This document shows, piece after piece, positions 6,804 through 15,052 of a stretch of 34,228 bases of DNA (within the stretch, counting starts at the first letter, position 1; each line of letters opens with the position of its first letter). A program made the translations under genes and the position numbers. Source of the DNA: Eubacteriales bacterium (GTDB taxonomy: Bacteria > Bacillota > Clostridia > Saccharofermentanales > DTU023); the NCBI GenBank assembly GCA_028706195.1, contig JAQWBU010000006.1, positions 1 to 34,228 on the forward strand, in the 5' to 3' direction. The notes beneath the pieces are model-generated. The model made no database searches. It was not told where the DNA came from and was given only the letters and a program-made list of their open reading frames with translations.

Positions 6804-7898
6804 ATGTTACTTGATGTCAATAACATAGTACTTACAAAAGAATATGATGATTTTATAGCTAGGTCTGACTTTGGGAATTTTTATCAAAGCAGGCAATGGT
6901 CAGAGGTGAAAAACACCTGGAAACACTACTATTTTTATTTAAAGGATCAGGGCGAAATCTGCGCAGCAATGTCCGTACTGTCGATCTCAGACAGTATTGC
7001 CGGGAAAGAGTTCTTCTATGCTCCCCGTGGTCCTGTCTGTGACCTGCATGATCTTAAAACCGCCCGAACTTTAATTGAAGAAGTTAAAGAATTTGCTTCA
7101 AAAAGCAATGCCTTCCTTCTGCGCATAGACCCGGAAGTGGCTCACGACGACGAACTTGTCAGTCAATACGCTAACGAAGGACTACATTTTTCGAAAAATC
7201 CTGCTTTGACCAGCCAGCCTCTGATGAGTCTTATCCTCGAAATCAAGGGACGCAGTGCCGCTGAAATCTTATGGGATTTCGATAAAGGTACACGTTATGA
7301 AATACGCAGTTCCTATCGTAAAGGAGTTGAACCTTACGTCGGTGGACGCGAGGATATGGAAGCGTTCTACAAATTGATTGTTGAGATGTCCGAGAACAAG
7401 TCTATCGGTCATCGCCCTTTGGATTATTACTATCGAATCTATGACTCATATAGCAAAACCTCACGCCTGCATTTTGCCCGTTTCGAGGACGAGCTGCAGG
7501 CAGGTGCTATGCTGATAGGCTGTAACAGGACTCTGACCTATCTCTACGGCGCCGATCCCCTTCACATCAAGAAAAATCAGAGTGCGTTAATACAGTTTGA
7601 GAATATTACGCACGCAATTAATGCAGGCTATGACTTTTACGATATGGGAGGAATTTTCAGCTGCGACATTAACGACGGTTTGTATCAATTCAAGCGCAAA
7701 TTCACTGAGGACAATATCGTGCACTGGATCGGCAATCTGGATATCGTGCTTGATCAGGAAGCCTATAAGAAATATTACGCATACCACATGGAACATTTTG
7801 ACTGGTCAATAGTTGATGTTTCCAAAGAAGAATTTGAAAAAACCCGGCATGGAGGAGAATATGCACTTATTTGCGAAAAAAGAAATCGATCAATCTAA
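6804..7898 (+). CDS. FemX/FemAB family peptidoglycan aminoacyltransferase
   Basis: A 364-residue protein of the FemABX fold (paired GNAT-like domains), which adds amino acids from aminoacyl-tRNA to lipid II to build peptidoglycan interpeptide bridges at the cytoplasmic membrane. Typical signs are NFYQSRQWSEVKN near the N-terminus, FFYAPRGPVCDLHD, LLRIDPEV, RYEIRSSYRKGVE, and YDFYDMGGIFSCDINDGLYQFKRKFTE near the C-terminus. The coiled-coil arm found in FemA/FemB is absent, as in FemX. Which residue is added cannot be read from the sequence. ATG 6804 has GGAGG about six bases upstream. Its 3' end overlaps the start of the aminopeptidase gene by 38 bp, indicating translational coupling. Confidence 0.88.
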   Translation: MLLDVNNIVLTKEYDDFIARSDFGNFYQSRQWSEVKNTWKHYYFYLKDQGEICAAMSVLSISDSIAGKEFFYAPRGPVCDLHDLKTARTLIEEVKEFASKSNAFLLRIDPEVAHDDELVSQYANEGLHFSKNPALTSQPLMSLILEIKGRSAAEILWDFDKGTRYEIRSSYRKGVEPYVGGREDMEAFYKLIVEMSENKSIGHRPLDYYYRIYDSYSKTSRLHFARFEDELQAGAMLIGCNRTLTYLYGADPLHIKKNQSALIQFENITHAINAGYDFYDMGGIFSCDINDGLYQFKRKFTEDNIVHWIGNLDIVLDQEAYKKYYAYHMEHFDWSIVDVSKEEFEKTRHGGEYALICEKRNRSI

Positions 7899-9444
7899 AG
7901 CTTTAGCAGTAGTTTTTTCTGAACTTGGCGATTTAGACAATGCAGCTCAGGAAATTAAGGAAAAGGCGGAGCGTGACAGTGAACTGTTCACTAAAGATGA
8001 ATGCATGCAATATTATCGTCAGGCCTTGGCAGAAGGCGGCGATCTCTATTTACTGCGTCTGGATCCGGAAGACAGATCACACCGTAAACTGCAGAAGACC
8101 TTCCACGCATTAGCAAATGCTTTCACAAAAAATTCAGCAGCAGATTTACAGTTCTCGTTTCCGGCCGCTTTGAGTGATGAGCAGAAACTGCAGTGTCTGA
8201 AGGCTTTTCTGCTGGCTTTGCCTGTGTACAATCCCTATTCAGGCAGCGGTTTCAAGCCGGAGAAGGATTTGAAATCTGAGGACAAAGAAGATGTAAAAGC
8301 AGAGACAGAAGTAACTGCAGCCGGCGAAGCCGGACTGGCTGCCCAACTCCTGGAGCGGGCAAGAAAGCTGGAACTGGCCAACGGGAACTCTGAAAAGACT
8401 TTGAAAAATATTGCGCTGATACAAGAAACTGAGCTGTCAGGAGATAAACTCAACGAATTGCAGGCTCTGGTTTCGTCCGTATATTTAGGCCGCGAGCTGG
8501 TCAATGAGCGGGCCAACGTCATGACGCCGACTGAACTGGCAGCTGTAGCCGAACTCATTGGTAAGCAAAGCAATGTCGAGGTGGAGATCTTCGAACCCGA
8601 CGCTATAAAAGAACTGGGCATGAAAGCTTTCCTCGAAGTTGCCAAAGGCTCGGATGAAGAAGCGCGCCTGATCGTGCTGCGTTACCGCGGAAAGCCGGAC
8701 AGTGACAAGACTCTGGCACTTGTAGGTAAAGGCATGATGTATGACAGTGGCGGTTACGCTCTGAAAACAACTCAAGGTATGTTCAGCATGTTCGGAGACA
8801 TGGCCGGTTCTGCTGCAGTCATCTCTGCAATTCGCGCGCTGGCCGAAACTAAAGCCGAGGTCAATGTTACCGCGATCGTTGCTGCCTGCGAAAACATGGT
8901 CTCAGGCCGTGCCTACCGTAATGGCGACATCATCGGCTCCATGTCAGGAAAAACTATTGAAATATTCAGCACCGATGCTGAAGGTCGCCTGACTCTGGCT
9001 GACGCTGTAACTTATGCGAGCCAGAAGGAGCACGCCGATTACATTGTGGATATCGCCACCCTGACCGGCGCTGTCGTTGTTGCTCTAGGGGATCTTATGA
9101 CCGGAGCCATGTCTGATGATGAAGAGCTCTGGTCTGCCTTGAGCCTTGCCTCAGAAAAATCAGGAGATTTGGTCTGGCGTCTGCCTTTCCACGAGGAATA
9201 TGCCGAACTTAACAAGAGTGACCGCGCTGATATCAAAAATTCGGGTGGCCCTGCAGGCCGCGGAGCCGGCACGATTACAGCAGGACATTTCGTGCGGGCC
9301 TTCACAGGCAACACTCCTTTTCTACATCTGGATATTGCCGGAACTTCCTACTCCGGTTCCGCAACGGACAGAAAACCCATAGGTGCCAGCGGGATCGGCG
9401 TTGAACTGCTCTATAATCTGTCAAAAGAGATGTTTAGGGAATAA
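7861..9444 (+). CDS. pepA: M17 leucyl aminopeptidase
   Basis: Cytosolic dimetal exopeptidase of the PepA/leucine aminopeptidase family, 527 residues. The C-terminal catalytic domain has all the expected metal and catalytic residues: Lys290 and Asp295 in VGKGMMYDSGG, Asp313 in FGDMAG, Asp372 and Glu374 in STDAEGR, and Arg376. The N-terminal half is less conserved and contains an acidic, Lys/Glu-rich linker around residues 130-150. ATG 7861 is chosen because GGAGGAG (7851-7857) precedes it; an upstream ATG in the same frame would extend the protein 16 residues without a Shine-Dalgarno. It overlaps the femX-like gene. A role in peptide or glutathione turnover is usual for the family. Confidence 0.95.
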   Translation: MHLFAKKEIDQSKALAVVFSELGDLDNAAQEIKEKAERDSELFTKDECMQYYRQALAEGGDLYLLRLDPEDRSHRKLQKTFHALANAFTKNSAADLQFSFPAALSDEQKLQCLKAFLLALPVYNPYSGSGFKPEKDLKSEDKEDVKAETEVTAAGEAGLAAQLLERARKLELANGNSEKTLKNIALIQETELSGDKLNELQALVSSVYLGRELVNERANVMTPTELAAVAELIGKQSNVEVEIFEPDAIKELGMKAFLEVAKGSDEEARLIVLRYRGKPDSDKTLALVGKGMMYDSGGYALKTTQGMFSMFGDMAGSAAVISAIRALAETKAEVNVTAIVAACENMVSGRAYRNGDIIGSMSGKTIEIFSTDAEGRLTLADAVTYASQKEHADYIVDIATLTGAVVVALGDLMTGAMSDDEELWSALSLASEKSGDLVWRLPFHEEYAELNKSDRADIKNSGGPAGRGAGTITAGHFVRAFTGNTPFLHLDIAGTSYSGSATDRKPIGASGIGVELLYNLSKEMFRE

Positions 9445-9473
9445 GATCGCAAACAGTTTTAATTTAGCTCGAA

Positions 9474-9505
9474 CTAAAGGCGAGATGGGCTCGTCTCGCC
9501 TTTAG
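9474..9505 (+). terminator. Strong perfect hairpin after pepA, terminator-like but without T tract
   Basis: CTAAAGGCGAGA (9474-9485) pairs perfectly with TCTCGCCTTTAG (9494-9505) around an 8-base loop. The position, 29 bp after the pepA stop and 26 bp before the next start, suits a terminator or mRNA 3'-end stabiliser. The bases after the stem (CCTTGAAG) contain no T run, so intrinsic termination is doubtful. Confidence 0.5.
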
Positions 9506-9531
9506 CCTTGAAGTCATAGGGGGTATGTTAA

Positions 9532-9927
9532 ATGCTTAAGAAATTTTCTCTCAAGACAGATCCTGAAGGTTTTTACAATATTACGGCAGCTGTCGAGTCG
9601 TATCTGCGTGAAAGCGGAATTGAAAGCGGTATCTGCCTGGTTTATTGTCCACACACAACCGCAGCTATTACCGTCAACGAAAACGCTGATCCGGATGTCC
9701 GGAAGGATATGCTCCTGGGCCTGAACCGGACCTTCCCGGATGATCCCGATTACCGCCATTACGAAGGAAATTCGTCTGCCCACCTGAAATCAAGCACTAT
9801 TGGCTGCAGTACCTTGCTGATTATCGAACACAACCAGCTTGTGCGAGGCACATGGCAGGGTATCTATTTCGTGGAGTTTGATGGTCCCCGCAACCGCCAT
9901 TACTATGTGAAGCTTATTTCGGATTAA
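9532..9927 (+). CDS. YjbQ/UPF0047 family protein
   Basis: A 131-residue single-domain protein of the widespread UPF0047 (YjbQ) family, whose E. coli member has been linked to weak thiamine-phosphate synthase activity; the physiological role remains unclear. All three family blocks are present: YCPHTTAAITVNENADPDV, NSSAHLKSSTIGCS and RGTWQGIYFVEFDGPRNR. The conserved His residues in CPHTT and SSAHLK are the presumed metal or active-site ligands. ATG 9532 follows a GGGGG Shine-Dalgarno-like run. It ends 3 bp from the convergent threonine aldolase gene. Confidence 0.93.
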   Translation: MLKKFSLKTDPEGFYNITAAVESYLRESGIESGICLVYCPHTTAAITVNENADPDVRKDMLLGLNRTFPDDPDYRHYEGNSSAHLKSSTIGCSTLLIIEHNQLVRGTWQGIYFVEFDGPRNRHYYVKLISD

Positions 9928-9930
9928 GAA

Positions 9931-10968
9931 CTAAGACAGCAACTCACCCAACTTGTTTACAGCCAGCTCGATATCACTGCGGGTGATATCCTTGTGCGTG
10001 ACCCAGCGCCATTCCCCGTTTGTCTCCTGACCGTTAATGAGGATATCGTCCTTTGCCAGCAGCTCAGGAAGCTGGTTCAGCTGCTCTTCAGCCCTATCAA
10101 TTCTGAAAAAAACCATATTAATATCACGGCGTTCTGTCAGTACGGTTACCGAGTCGATTTCGCCTAATTTCTCTGCCAGATAGTCCGCGTTAAGGTGATC
10201 TTCCTTCAGGCGACGGGGCATCTCCTGAAGTGCCAGCAATGCAGGAGCAGCCAGGAAACCGGTCTGTCTCATGCCTCCGCCCAGCAGCTTACGCCACTTG
10301 CGGGCCCTTTTCACCAGATTGGCAGGACCTGCAAAAATGCTGCCCACCGGTGCACACAAAGCTTTTGAGAGACAGACATTGACGGTATCCGCATATTGCG
10401 TGATCTCTTTGACGTCAACACCAAGATAAGTCGCTGCATTGAACAGCCTGGCCCCATCCAAATGAACAGAGAGCCGGCGACGCCTGGATAGCTCGTAGAC
10501 TTCCTTCATCAAATGCAACGGTACAACCCTGCCATTGGACAATGCATTCTCAAGGCAAATCAAGCTTGTTTCGGGTTCATGTATATCTTCCGCGCGGATT
10601 GCAGCCTCAATCTTGTCCGGCTCAGGCAGATCCCCAGAATATTCAAGTGTTCTCATGCTGACGCCTGAAAGCACCGCAGCTGCTCCGACTTCGTGCACGA
10701 AAATATGAGCATTGGAGCCAAGAATAATCTCCTGTCCGCGTTGTGTGTGCACCAGCACGCCCAGCTGATTGCCCATCGTGCCACTGGGAACGAAGAGCGC
10801 AGCTTCCTTACCCAAAATCTCTGCGGCAAGCCTTTCCAGCTCATTGGTGGTCGGATCGTCACCATAGACATCATCGCCGACTACTGCTTCAAACATAGCC
10901 TGGCGCATCTCGGCTGTAGGATGGGTAACCGTGTCGCTTCTGAAATCAATTAATCCACGTTCATTCAT
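9931..10968 (-). CDS. ltaE: Low-specificity L-threonine aldolase
   Basis: PLP fold-type I enzyme that cleaves threonine, allo-threonine and other beta-hydroxy amino acids to glycine plus an aldehyde. The 345-residue protein has [10 protein letters not shown] at the N-terminus, [17 protein letters not shown], a glycine-rich [10 protein letters not shown] cofactor segment, [10 protein letters not shown] with the pyridine-binding Asp, and the PLP Schiff-base Lys202 in [11 protein letters not shown], followed by [12 protein letters not shown]. All expected active-site residues are in place. ATG 10968 has AGGAG upstream. It is transcribed divergently from an Old Yellow Enzyme - D-serine ammonia-lyase operon, forming a small hydroxy- and D-amino acid catabolic neighbourhood. 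Confidence 0.95.
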   Translation of the reverse strand: MNERGLIDFRSDTVTHPTAEMRQAMFEAVVGDDVYGDDPTTNELERLAAEILGKEAALFVPSGTMGNQLGVLVHTQRGQEIILGSNAHIFVHEVGAAAVLSGVSMRTLEYSGDLPEPDKIEAAIRAEDIHEPETSLICLENALSNGRVVPLHLMKEVYELSRRRRLSVHLDGARLFNAATYLGVDVKEITQYADTVNVCLSKALCAPVGSIFAGPANLVKRARKWRKLLGGGMRQTGFLAAPALLALQEMPRRLKEDHLNADYLAEKLGEIDSVTVLTERRDINMVFFRIDRAEEQLNQLPELLAKDDILINGQETNGEWRWVTHKDITRSDIELAVNKLGELLS

Positions 10969-10987
10969 TATCTTGCTCCTTTAACAT

Positions 10988-11047
10988 GAGTCTAATCGGA
11001 CTCTGCACTATCGAGTTTATTCTACACAAGAAAACTTGTCCACAAGT
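10988..11047. promoter_or_regulatory. Inverted repeats in the ltaE/OYE divergent intergenic region
   Basis: The 184-bp divergent gap contains GAGTC-TAATCG-GACTC (10988-11003) and a tighter cluster of ACAAG half-sites. In that cluster ACAAG (11026-11030) faces CTTGT (11035-11039), which in turn forms the perfect dyad ACTTGTCCACAAGT (11034-11047). Three alternating half-sites suggest an operator for a dimeric repressor or activator. No regulator gene is adjacent and no clear promoter pair could be assigned. Confidence 0.4.
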
Positions 11048-11152
11048 CACTGCACAGACGAAAGAGAAAGGTTAAAGTGTAGAGAATAAGAAAAATTAAA
11101 TTTTCGAGATGAACAGATCAAGTAAAAACATCAAAAGACTGAAGGAGAATAT

Positions 11153-12184
11153 ATGCGAATTTTTGAGCCCTTTAAAGTGAAAAACCTCGAGTTAAAAAAC
11201 AGAATAGTTATGCCTCCGATGTGCCTCTTTACAGCCAGAGACGGTCTGGTAAATGACAGGCATTTTGTCCATTACACAAGTCGCGCGCTTGGCGGAACCG
11301 CTTTGATTATTATGGAGGCGACTGCTATTATGCCCAACGGACGCATCACTGATGACTGCCTCGGCATCTGGGACGATAGCTATATCGACGGGCTGAAAAG
11401 AGTTGTTGATTCCTGCCATGACGAAGGCGCTCTCATGGCTCTGCAGTTAAACCATGCCGGACGCAAAAGTGAAGCAGAAGGCGAGAAAGAGAACTACACA
11501 ATTTCGCCCAGCCCGCTTGCTTCTGATGCGGAATACCGCACCCCCCGCGAGATGACGGCTGAAGATATGAGAGAAGTGAAACAGGCTTTCTGTGATGCAG
11601 CCATAAGAGCGGATGCGGCAGGCTTTGACGCTATCGAGATTCATGGAGCGCATGGCTATTTACTGAGCACCTTCCTGTCACCTGTATCCAATCAGCGCAG
11701 AGATGAATATGGCGGAAGTCTGGAAAACCGCGCCCGTTTCCTGTTGGAGGTGCTGGAAGCAGTTCGCGGGGTCTGGCCAGAGGAGAAAGCTTTGCTCCTG
11801 CGTCTGTCCGCAACAGATTATCTGGCGGGAGGAACTAATCTGGAGGAAACAGTGCAAGTTGTAAATATGGTAAAAAAATTCGTCGATCTCTTTCATATCA
11901 GTTCAGGTGGCATCGCTGAGGCTGAGATCGATGTTTACCCCGGTTATCAGATCCCGTTGGCAGAAACAATCAGGAAAGAATGTGATGTTCCGGTCATAGC
12001 TGTGGGTCTGATCCGTGAAAGAGAGATGGTGGAGGAAATTCTGGCCAATGGGCGCGCTGATTTAGTGGCTCTGGGCAGAGAACTGCTGCGTAATCCCTAC
12101 TGGGTGGCTAATAATGCCTGGGAAGCGGACGAGCCCTATGAATATGCCGATATCTACAAAAGAGGATTTGGCCGAAAATTCTAG
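11153..12184 (+). CDS. Old Yellow Enzyme family NADH:flavin oxidoreductase (YqjM/NamA-like)
   Basis: FMN-dependent ene-reductase of the short, YqjM-like class (343 residues, single TIM barrel without the Fe-S extension of 2,4-dienoyl-CoA reductases). The substrate-activating pair His164/His167 and Tyr169 in HGAHGYL fall at the same numbers as recalled for B. subtilis YqjM. The class-specific active-site Cys is Cys24 in MPPMCLF. One difference is Phe26 at the place of the usual Tyr of the MCMY motif. SNQRRDEYGGSLENRARF and the C-terminal ADLVALGRELLRNPYW phosphate-binding segment complete the family pattern. AGGAG precedes ATG 11153. The physiological substrate is unknown; it heads an operon with dsdA. 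Confidence 0.92.
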   Translation: MRIFEPFKVKNLELKNRIVMPPMCLFTARDGLVNDRHFVHYTSRALGGTALIIMEATAIMPNGRITDDCLGIWDDSYIDGLKRVVDSCHDEGALMALQLNHAGRKSEAEGEKENYTISPSPLASDAEYRTPREMTAEDMREVKQAFCDAAIRADAAGFDAIEIHGAHGYLLSTFLSPVSNQRRDEYGGSLENRARFLLEVLEAVRGVWPEEKALLLRLSATDYLAGGTNLEETVQVVNMVKKFVDLFHISSGGIAEAEIDVYPGYQIPLAETIRKECDVPVIAVGLIREREMVEEILANGRADLVALGRELLRNPYWVANNAWEADEPYEYADIYKRGFGRKF

Positions 12185-12206
12185 TACAGACTTGCAGGAC
12201 AGGAAG

Positions 12207-13517
12207 ATGATTGATATTCAAAAATATCTTGATAAATCTCCGGCTTTAGCCGATGTACTGAAGCTAAAGCCGACGGTCTGGCTGAATCCCAACTTAATGC
12301 CAGCCAGCCAGGCCTGGGATGAGATCTCCTTTTCTTTGGAAGACATCATTGATGCTGATCAGAGGTTAAGACGTTTCGCTCCCCTCTTGATGGAGTATTT
12401 CCCGGACACCAGGGCAGATGGCGGACTAATCGAATCAGAGCTCAGAGAAATCCCTGAGATGGCTGGAAGCTTAAGCTCTCAATCGGACTTTCAGGGCAGA
12501 TTGTTTTTGAAAATGGATTCACATCTGCCGGTGGGAGGTTCCGTCAAGGCTCGCGGCGGGATCTATGAAGTTTTGCACTATGCAGAGCAGCTGGCTATGG
12601 AGCACAATCTGCTCAAGGAAGAAGATAATTACAGTGTGCTGGCGCAGCCGGAGCAGCGCAAACTTTTTTCACAATATACGATTCAGGTTGGATCCACCGG
12701 TAATCTGGGCTTGTCAATCGGAATCATTTCTTCTGCCCTTGCTTTCAAAGTTATCGTGCATATGTCAGCTGACGCCAAACAGTGGAAAAAGGATTTGCTG
12801 CGTTCAAAAGGCGTTGTTGTCAAGGAATATGCCGGAGATTTCAGCGCAGCTGTCGCACAGGGACGAGCGGATTCTTTAGCTGATTCCGGCAGTTATTTTG
12901 TGGATGATGAGAATTCAGTTAATCTTTTTCTGGGTTATGCTGTTGCCGCCTTGCGCATTAAAGAACAGATGCGCCAGTTAGATATTCTCCCGACTAACAA
13001 TCGACCTGCCATCTTCTATATTCCTTGCGGTGTGGGCGGCGCTCCCGGTGGCATAACTTTCGGTTTAAAGAAGCTGTTTGGAGATGCAGTTCATGTGTTT
13101 TTTGTCGAGCCGACTCACGTTCCCGGCATGTTGCTCGGCATGGCAACAGGCCTGCATAACGAAATCAGCGTGAAGGACTTCGGACTTGACGGGAAAACGG
13201 AGGCGGATGGCCTGGCAGTAGGACGTTCGTCAGGCTTTGTCGGTCGCCTCATGGAACCTTTGCTCAGTGGAATTTTCACAATTGAAGATGCGGATCTCTT
13301 CACTTACCTGCGCGCACTGGATCAGAGAGAGCAAATCAGGATTGAGCCTTCTGCAGCGGCCGCTTTCGCCGGCCCGGTCGGGCTTTTCCGATATGAATCA
13401 GCTAAACGATATCTGGCTGAGCTTCAGCTCGCTGACACTCACGACATTATCCATGTTGTCTGGGCCACCGGAGGTAATTTAGTACCGGCGGAGATCATGA
13501 ACGCTTATCTGGCATAG
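12207..13517 (+). CDS. dsdA: D-serine ammonia-lyase (D-serine dehydratase)
   Basis: PLP fold-type II enzyme converting D-serine to pyruvate and ammonia. The 436-residue length matches DsdA (E. coli 442). The PLP Lys is Lys114 in LPVGGSVKARGG; the phosphate-binding loop is GSTGNLGLSIG; PCGVGGAPGGITFG and the FVDDENSVNLFLGYA segment are typical. ATG 12207 is chosen because AGGA (12196-12199) lies seven bases upstream and it gives the family N-terminus. The longer open frame upstream merely overlaps the OYE gene. It follows that gene by 22 bp, so it is probably in the same operon. D-serine is toxic and also arises from wall precursors, so detoxification or catabolism is the likely role. No dsdC-type regulator is near. 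Confidence 0.95.
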   Translation: MIDIQKYLDKSPALADVLKLKPTVWLNPNLMPASQAWDEISFSLEDIIDADQRLRRFAPLLMEYFPDTRADGGLIESELREIPEMAGSLSSQSDFQGRLFLKMDSHLPVGGSVKARGGIYEVLHYAEQLAMEHNLLKEEDNYSVLAQPEQRKLFSQYTIQVGSTGNLGLSIGIISSALAFKVIVHMSADAKQWKKDLLRSKGVVVKEYAGDFSAAVAQGRADSLADSGSYFVDDENSVNLFLGYAVAALRIKEQMRQLDILPTNNRPAIFYIPCGVGGAPGGITFGLKKLFGDAVHVFFVEPTHVPGMLLGMATGLHNEISVKDFGLDGKTEADGLAVGRSSGFVGRLMEPLLSGIFTIEDADLFTYLRALDQREQIRIEPSAAAAFAGPVGLFRYESAKRYLAELQLADTHDIIHVVWATGGNLVPAEIMNAYLA

Positions 13518-13550
13518 CTGGCCGGCGCTATCAAATTGAAGTTTGCTTGA

Positions 13551-14300
13551 GTGAAAGGACTGACATTGAACAAACCGACATCAAGCTCGGAGTCGAAAGC
13601 ACTGGATCGCGGCTTTCTTCATAGTCTGGCTGTACTCTACAGTATGTACGGATCTTTGGAGTGGTGGCCTGCTGAGACGGCCTGGGAGATGATGGCAGGA
13701 GCCATCCTGACTCAAAACACAGCCTGGTCAAATGTCGAACTGGCGTTGGCTAATCTTAAAGAGGCGGCCGGATTCGGTAATTTCACAGCCTCGTGGCTGG
13801 TGCAAGAGGACCCGGAAGATATTAAGGAATGGATACGGCCTTCAGGTTTTTTCAATCAGAAAACACCGCGTCTGTTTGATTTGGCCCAGTGGTTTCTTGA
13901 TCATGGTGAAGACACAAAAAAACTAAGCACTATGTCTCTTGATCTGTTAAGAACGGAATTGCTGTCAATTAATGGGGTCGGTCCCGAGACATGTGACTCG
14001 ATCGTTTTGTATGCAGCGCATCAGCCTGTATTTCTCATTGACAGCTACACCCGGAGATTTCTGGGAAGACTCGGTTATGTAGTGCCTCGTGGCTACGAGG
14101 CGCTGCGGTCAGATTTGGAAACTTTGGTCAGAGCTGAAGAGCCCTGGCTGGACGGCGATTTTAACCTCGGTGCCGCTTCAGCAGTGCCCTACCTGCAGGA
14201 AGCACATGCTTTGATTGTAGAACATTGTAAAACCCACTGTCTGAAGAAGCCGCTTTGTCCTGACTGTCCGCTTCGAGACAGCTGTGAACAGAGGATCTAG
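13551..14300 (+). CDS. Endonuclease III-like HhH-GPD DNA glycosylase
   Basis: Base-excision repair glycosylase of the Nth/MutY superfamily, 249 residues. The helix-hairpin-helix is LLSINGVGPETCDSIVLYA (about 138-156). The catalytic Asp is retained at Asp164 in LIDSYTRRFLGRLG. The C-terminal 4Fe-4S site is CLKKPLCPDCPLRDSC with spacing C-x5-C-x2-C-x5-C (classical Nth is x6-x2-x5). The Schiff-base Lys of bifunctional Nth (GVGRKTA) is replaced (GPETC), so this is likely a monofunctional glycosylase, as in the related endonuclease III domain proteins. The start is uncertain: GTG 13551 fits the frame, but TTG 13566 has AAAGGA (13554-13559) in a good position. The stop overlaps the convergent thioesterase gene by four bases. 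Confidence 0.88.
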   Translation: MKGLTLNKPTSSSESKALDRGFLHSLAVLYSMYGSLEWWPAETAWEMMAGAILTQNTAWSNVELALANLKEAAGFGNFTASWLVQEDPEDIKEWIRPSGFFNQKTPRLFDLAQWFLDHGEDTKKLSTMSLDLLRTELLSINGVGPETCDSIVLYAAHQPVFLIDSYTRRFLGRLGYVVPRGYEALRSDLETLVRAEEPWLDGDFNLGAASAVPYLQEAHALIVEHCKTHCLKKPLCPDCPLRDSCEQRI

Positions 14301-14719
14301 TTCGATTCATACAACTTTCTAGCCTCTTCCTGAAGCAGTATGTCTTCTTCGCTTATAGCTTCAATTGTGACACCGTGAGGAAAAGCGCGGCCTTCTTCAT
14401 CAACGTTCACAAAAGTAATGAAGCCGTTAACCATTTGTTCTCCGTCCACGCTAATGTCGATATTGGCGACAACGCTTGTTCTGCCTGCAAAAACAATTTT
14501 GCTGCAGAGCCTGATAATTTCCCCCGGCAATACCGGTCGTTTAAAAGTCATTTCATGAATTTTTACACAAACGATGTTTTCTGCAGGCAGATGTTGAGCT
14601 GCAGCCATTAGTCCGGTCTCAACAAACCATTCAGCTGCACGTCCGGCGTAAAGTGTCTTATGATGGTTTAAATCTTCACTCATAACAATACGATGCGAGA
14701 CGATTTCATTTACTTTCAT
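14297..14719 (-). CDS. Hotdog-fold acyl-CoA thioesterase
   Basis: A 140-residue 4HBT/hotdog protein of the YciA-like acyl-CoA hydrolase group. The core helix segment SEDLNHHKTLYAGRAAEWFVETGLMAA corresponds to the LN-x-x-GxxFGG-xxxxxD region. It is followed by the beta strands KIHEMTFKRPVLPGEIIRL and VNGFITFVNVDEEGRAFPHG. It would hydrolyse acyl-CoA thioesters in the cytosol; chain length cannot be predicted. ATG 14719 is preferred over a 17-residue longer frame because AAAGGGG precedes it. It has its own promoter at 14779-14808 and converges on the endonuclease III-like gene. Confidence 0.85.
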   Translation of the reverse strand: MKVNEIVSHRIVMSEDLNHHKTLYAGRAAEWFVETGLMAAAQHLPAENIVCVKIHEMTFKRPVLPGEIIRLCSKIVFAGRTSVVANIDISVDGEQMVNGFITFVNVDEEGRAFPHGVTIEAISEEDILLQEEARKLYESN

Positions 14720-14778
14720 ACTTTGCCCCTTTCCGGATTTGCCTTGACCAATCAGGTATGCAAAGATCATTTACCGAA

Positions 14779-14808
14779 AGTATACTAATTCGCTGACTTA
14801 TCTGACAA
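14779..14808 (-). promoter_or_regulatory. Promoter of the hotdog thioesterase
   Basis: On the minus strand, -35 TTGTCA (14803-14808), an 18-base spacer and -10 TATACT (14779-14784). It stands 60 bases before the ATG, and each hexamer has one mismatch to the sigma-A consensus. Confidence 0.6.
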
Positions 14809-14882
14809 CGTAATTGATACAAACAGACACAACTTAAATACTGTGTCAAATATAGATATTAATACATAATTGTGATTGATTA

Positions 14883-14912
14883 TTGATATTGTGCCCAAAC
14901 ATATGATAAAAT
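14883..14912 (+). promoter_or_regulatory. Promoter of the zinc-ribbon protein gene
   Basis: -35 TTGATA (14883-14888), an 18-base spacer and -10 TAAAAT (14907-14912) with a TG two bases upstream. Transcription from here leaves a leader of about 130 bases before ATG 15053. Confidence 0.55.
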
Positions 14913-15052
14913 ATTGGTACAAAAAACCGAAGGCTGTTTGCAATTCGAAATCAGCAGCAAGTTCTGCTTAGGATGCACGTATCTGATACGCGCCGGGAAA
15001 ATCACCAGAGACAACAGAATATGACCGCGAGCGATCTAAAAGGAGGCGACTT

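Larger units (their letters stand above)
14720..15052. other. Divergent 333-bp intergenic region
   Basis: It carries back-to-back promoters for the thioesterase (minus) and the zinc-ribbon protein (plus), listed separately. Between them lies an inverted repeat GACACA (14826-14831) / TGTGTC (14842-14847) that could be an operator. The plus transcript would have a leader of about 130 bases with short stems such as AGCAG/CTGCT and CGTA/TACG. I could not match this leader to a known riboswitch. Confidence 0.5.

Noticed and set aside
8235-8645. 136-codon Ser/Ala-rich frame antisense to pepA
   Set aside because: The composition (Ser, Ala, Phe) is that of the reverse complement of an acidic coding region, with no start signal.
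12114-12206. N-terminal extension of dsdA overlapping the OYE gene
   Set aside because: The extra 31 codons have no ribosome binding site or family similarity; ATG 12207 gives the normal DsdA start.
14920-15040. Cobalamin or c-di-AMP riboswitch in the leader of the Cys-rich protein
   Set aside because: The conserved boxes of those classes are not visible; only short unspecific stems are seen.
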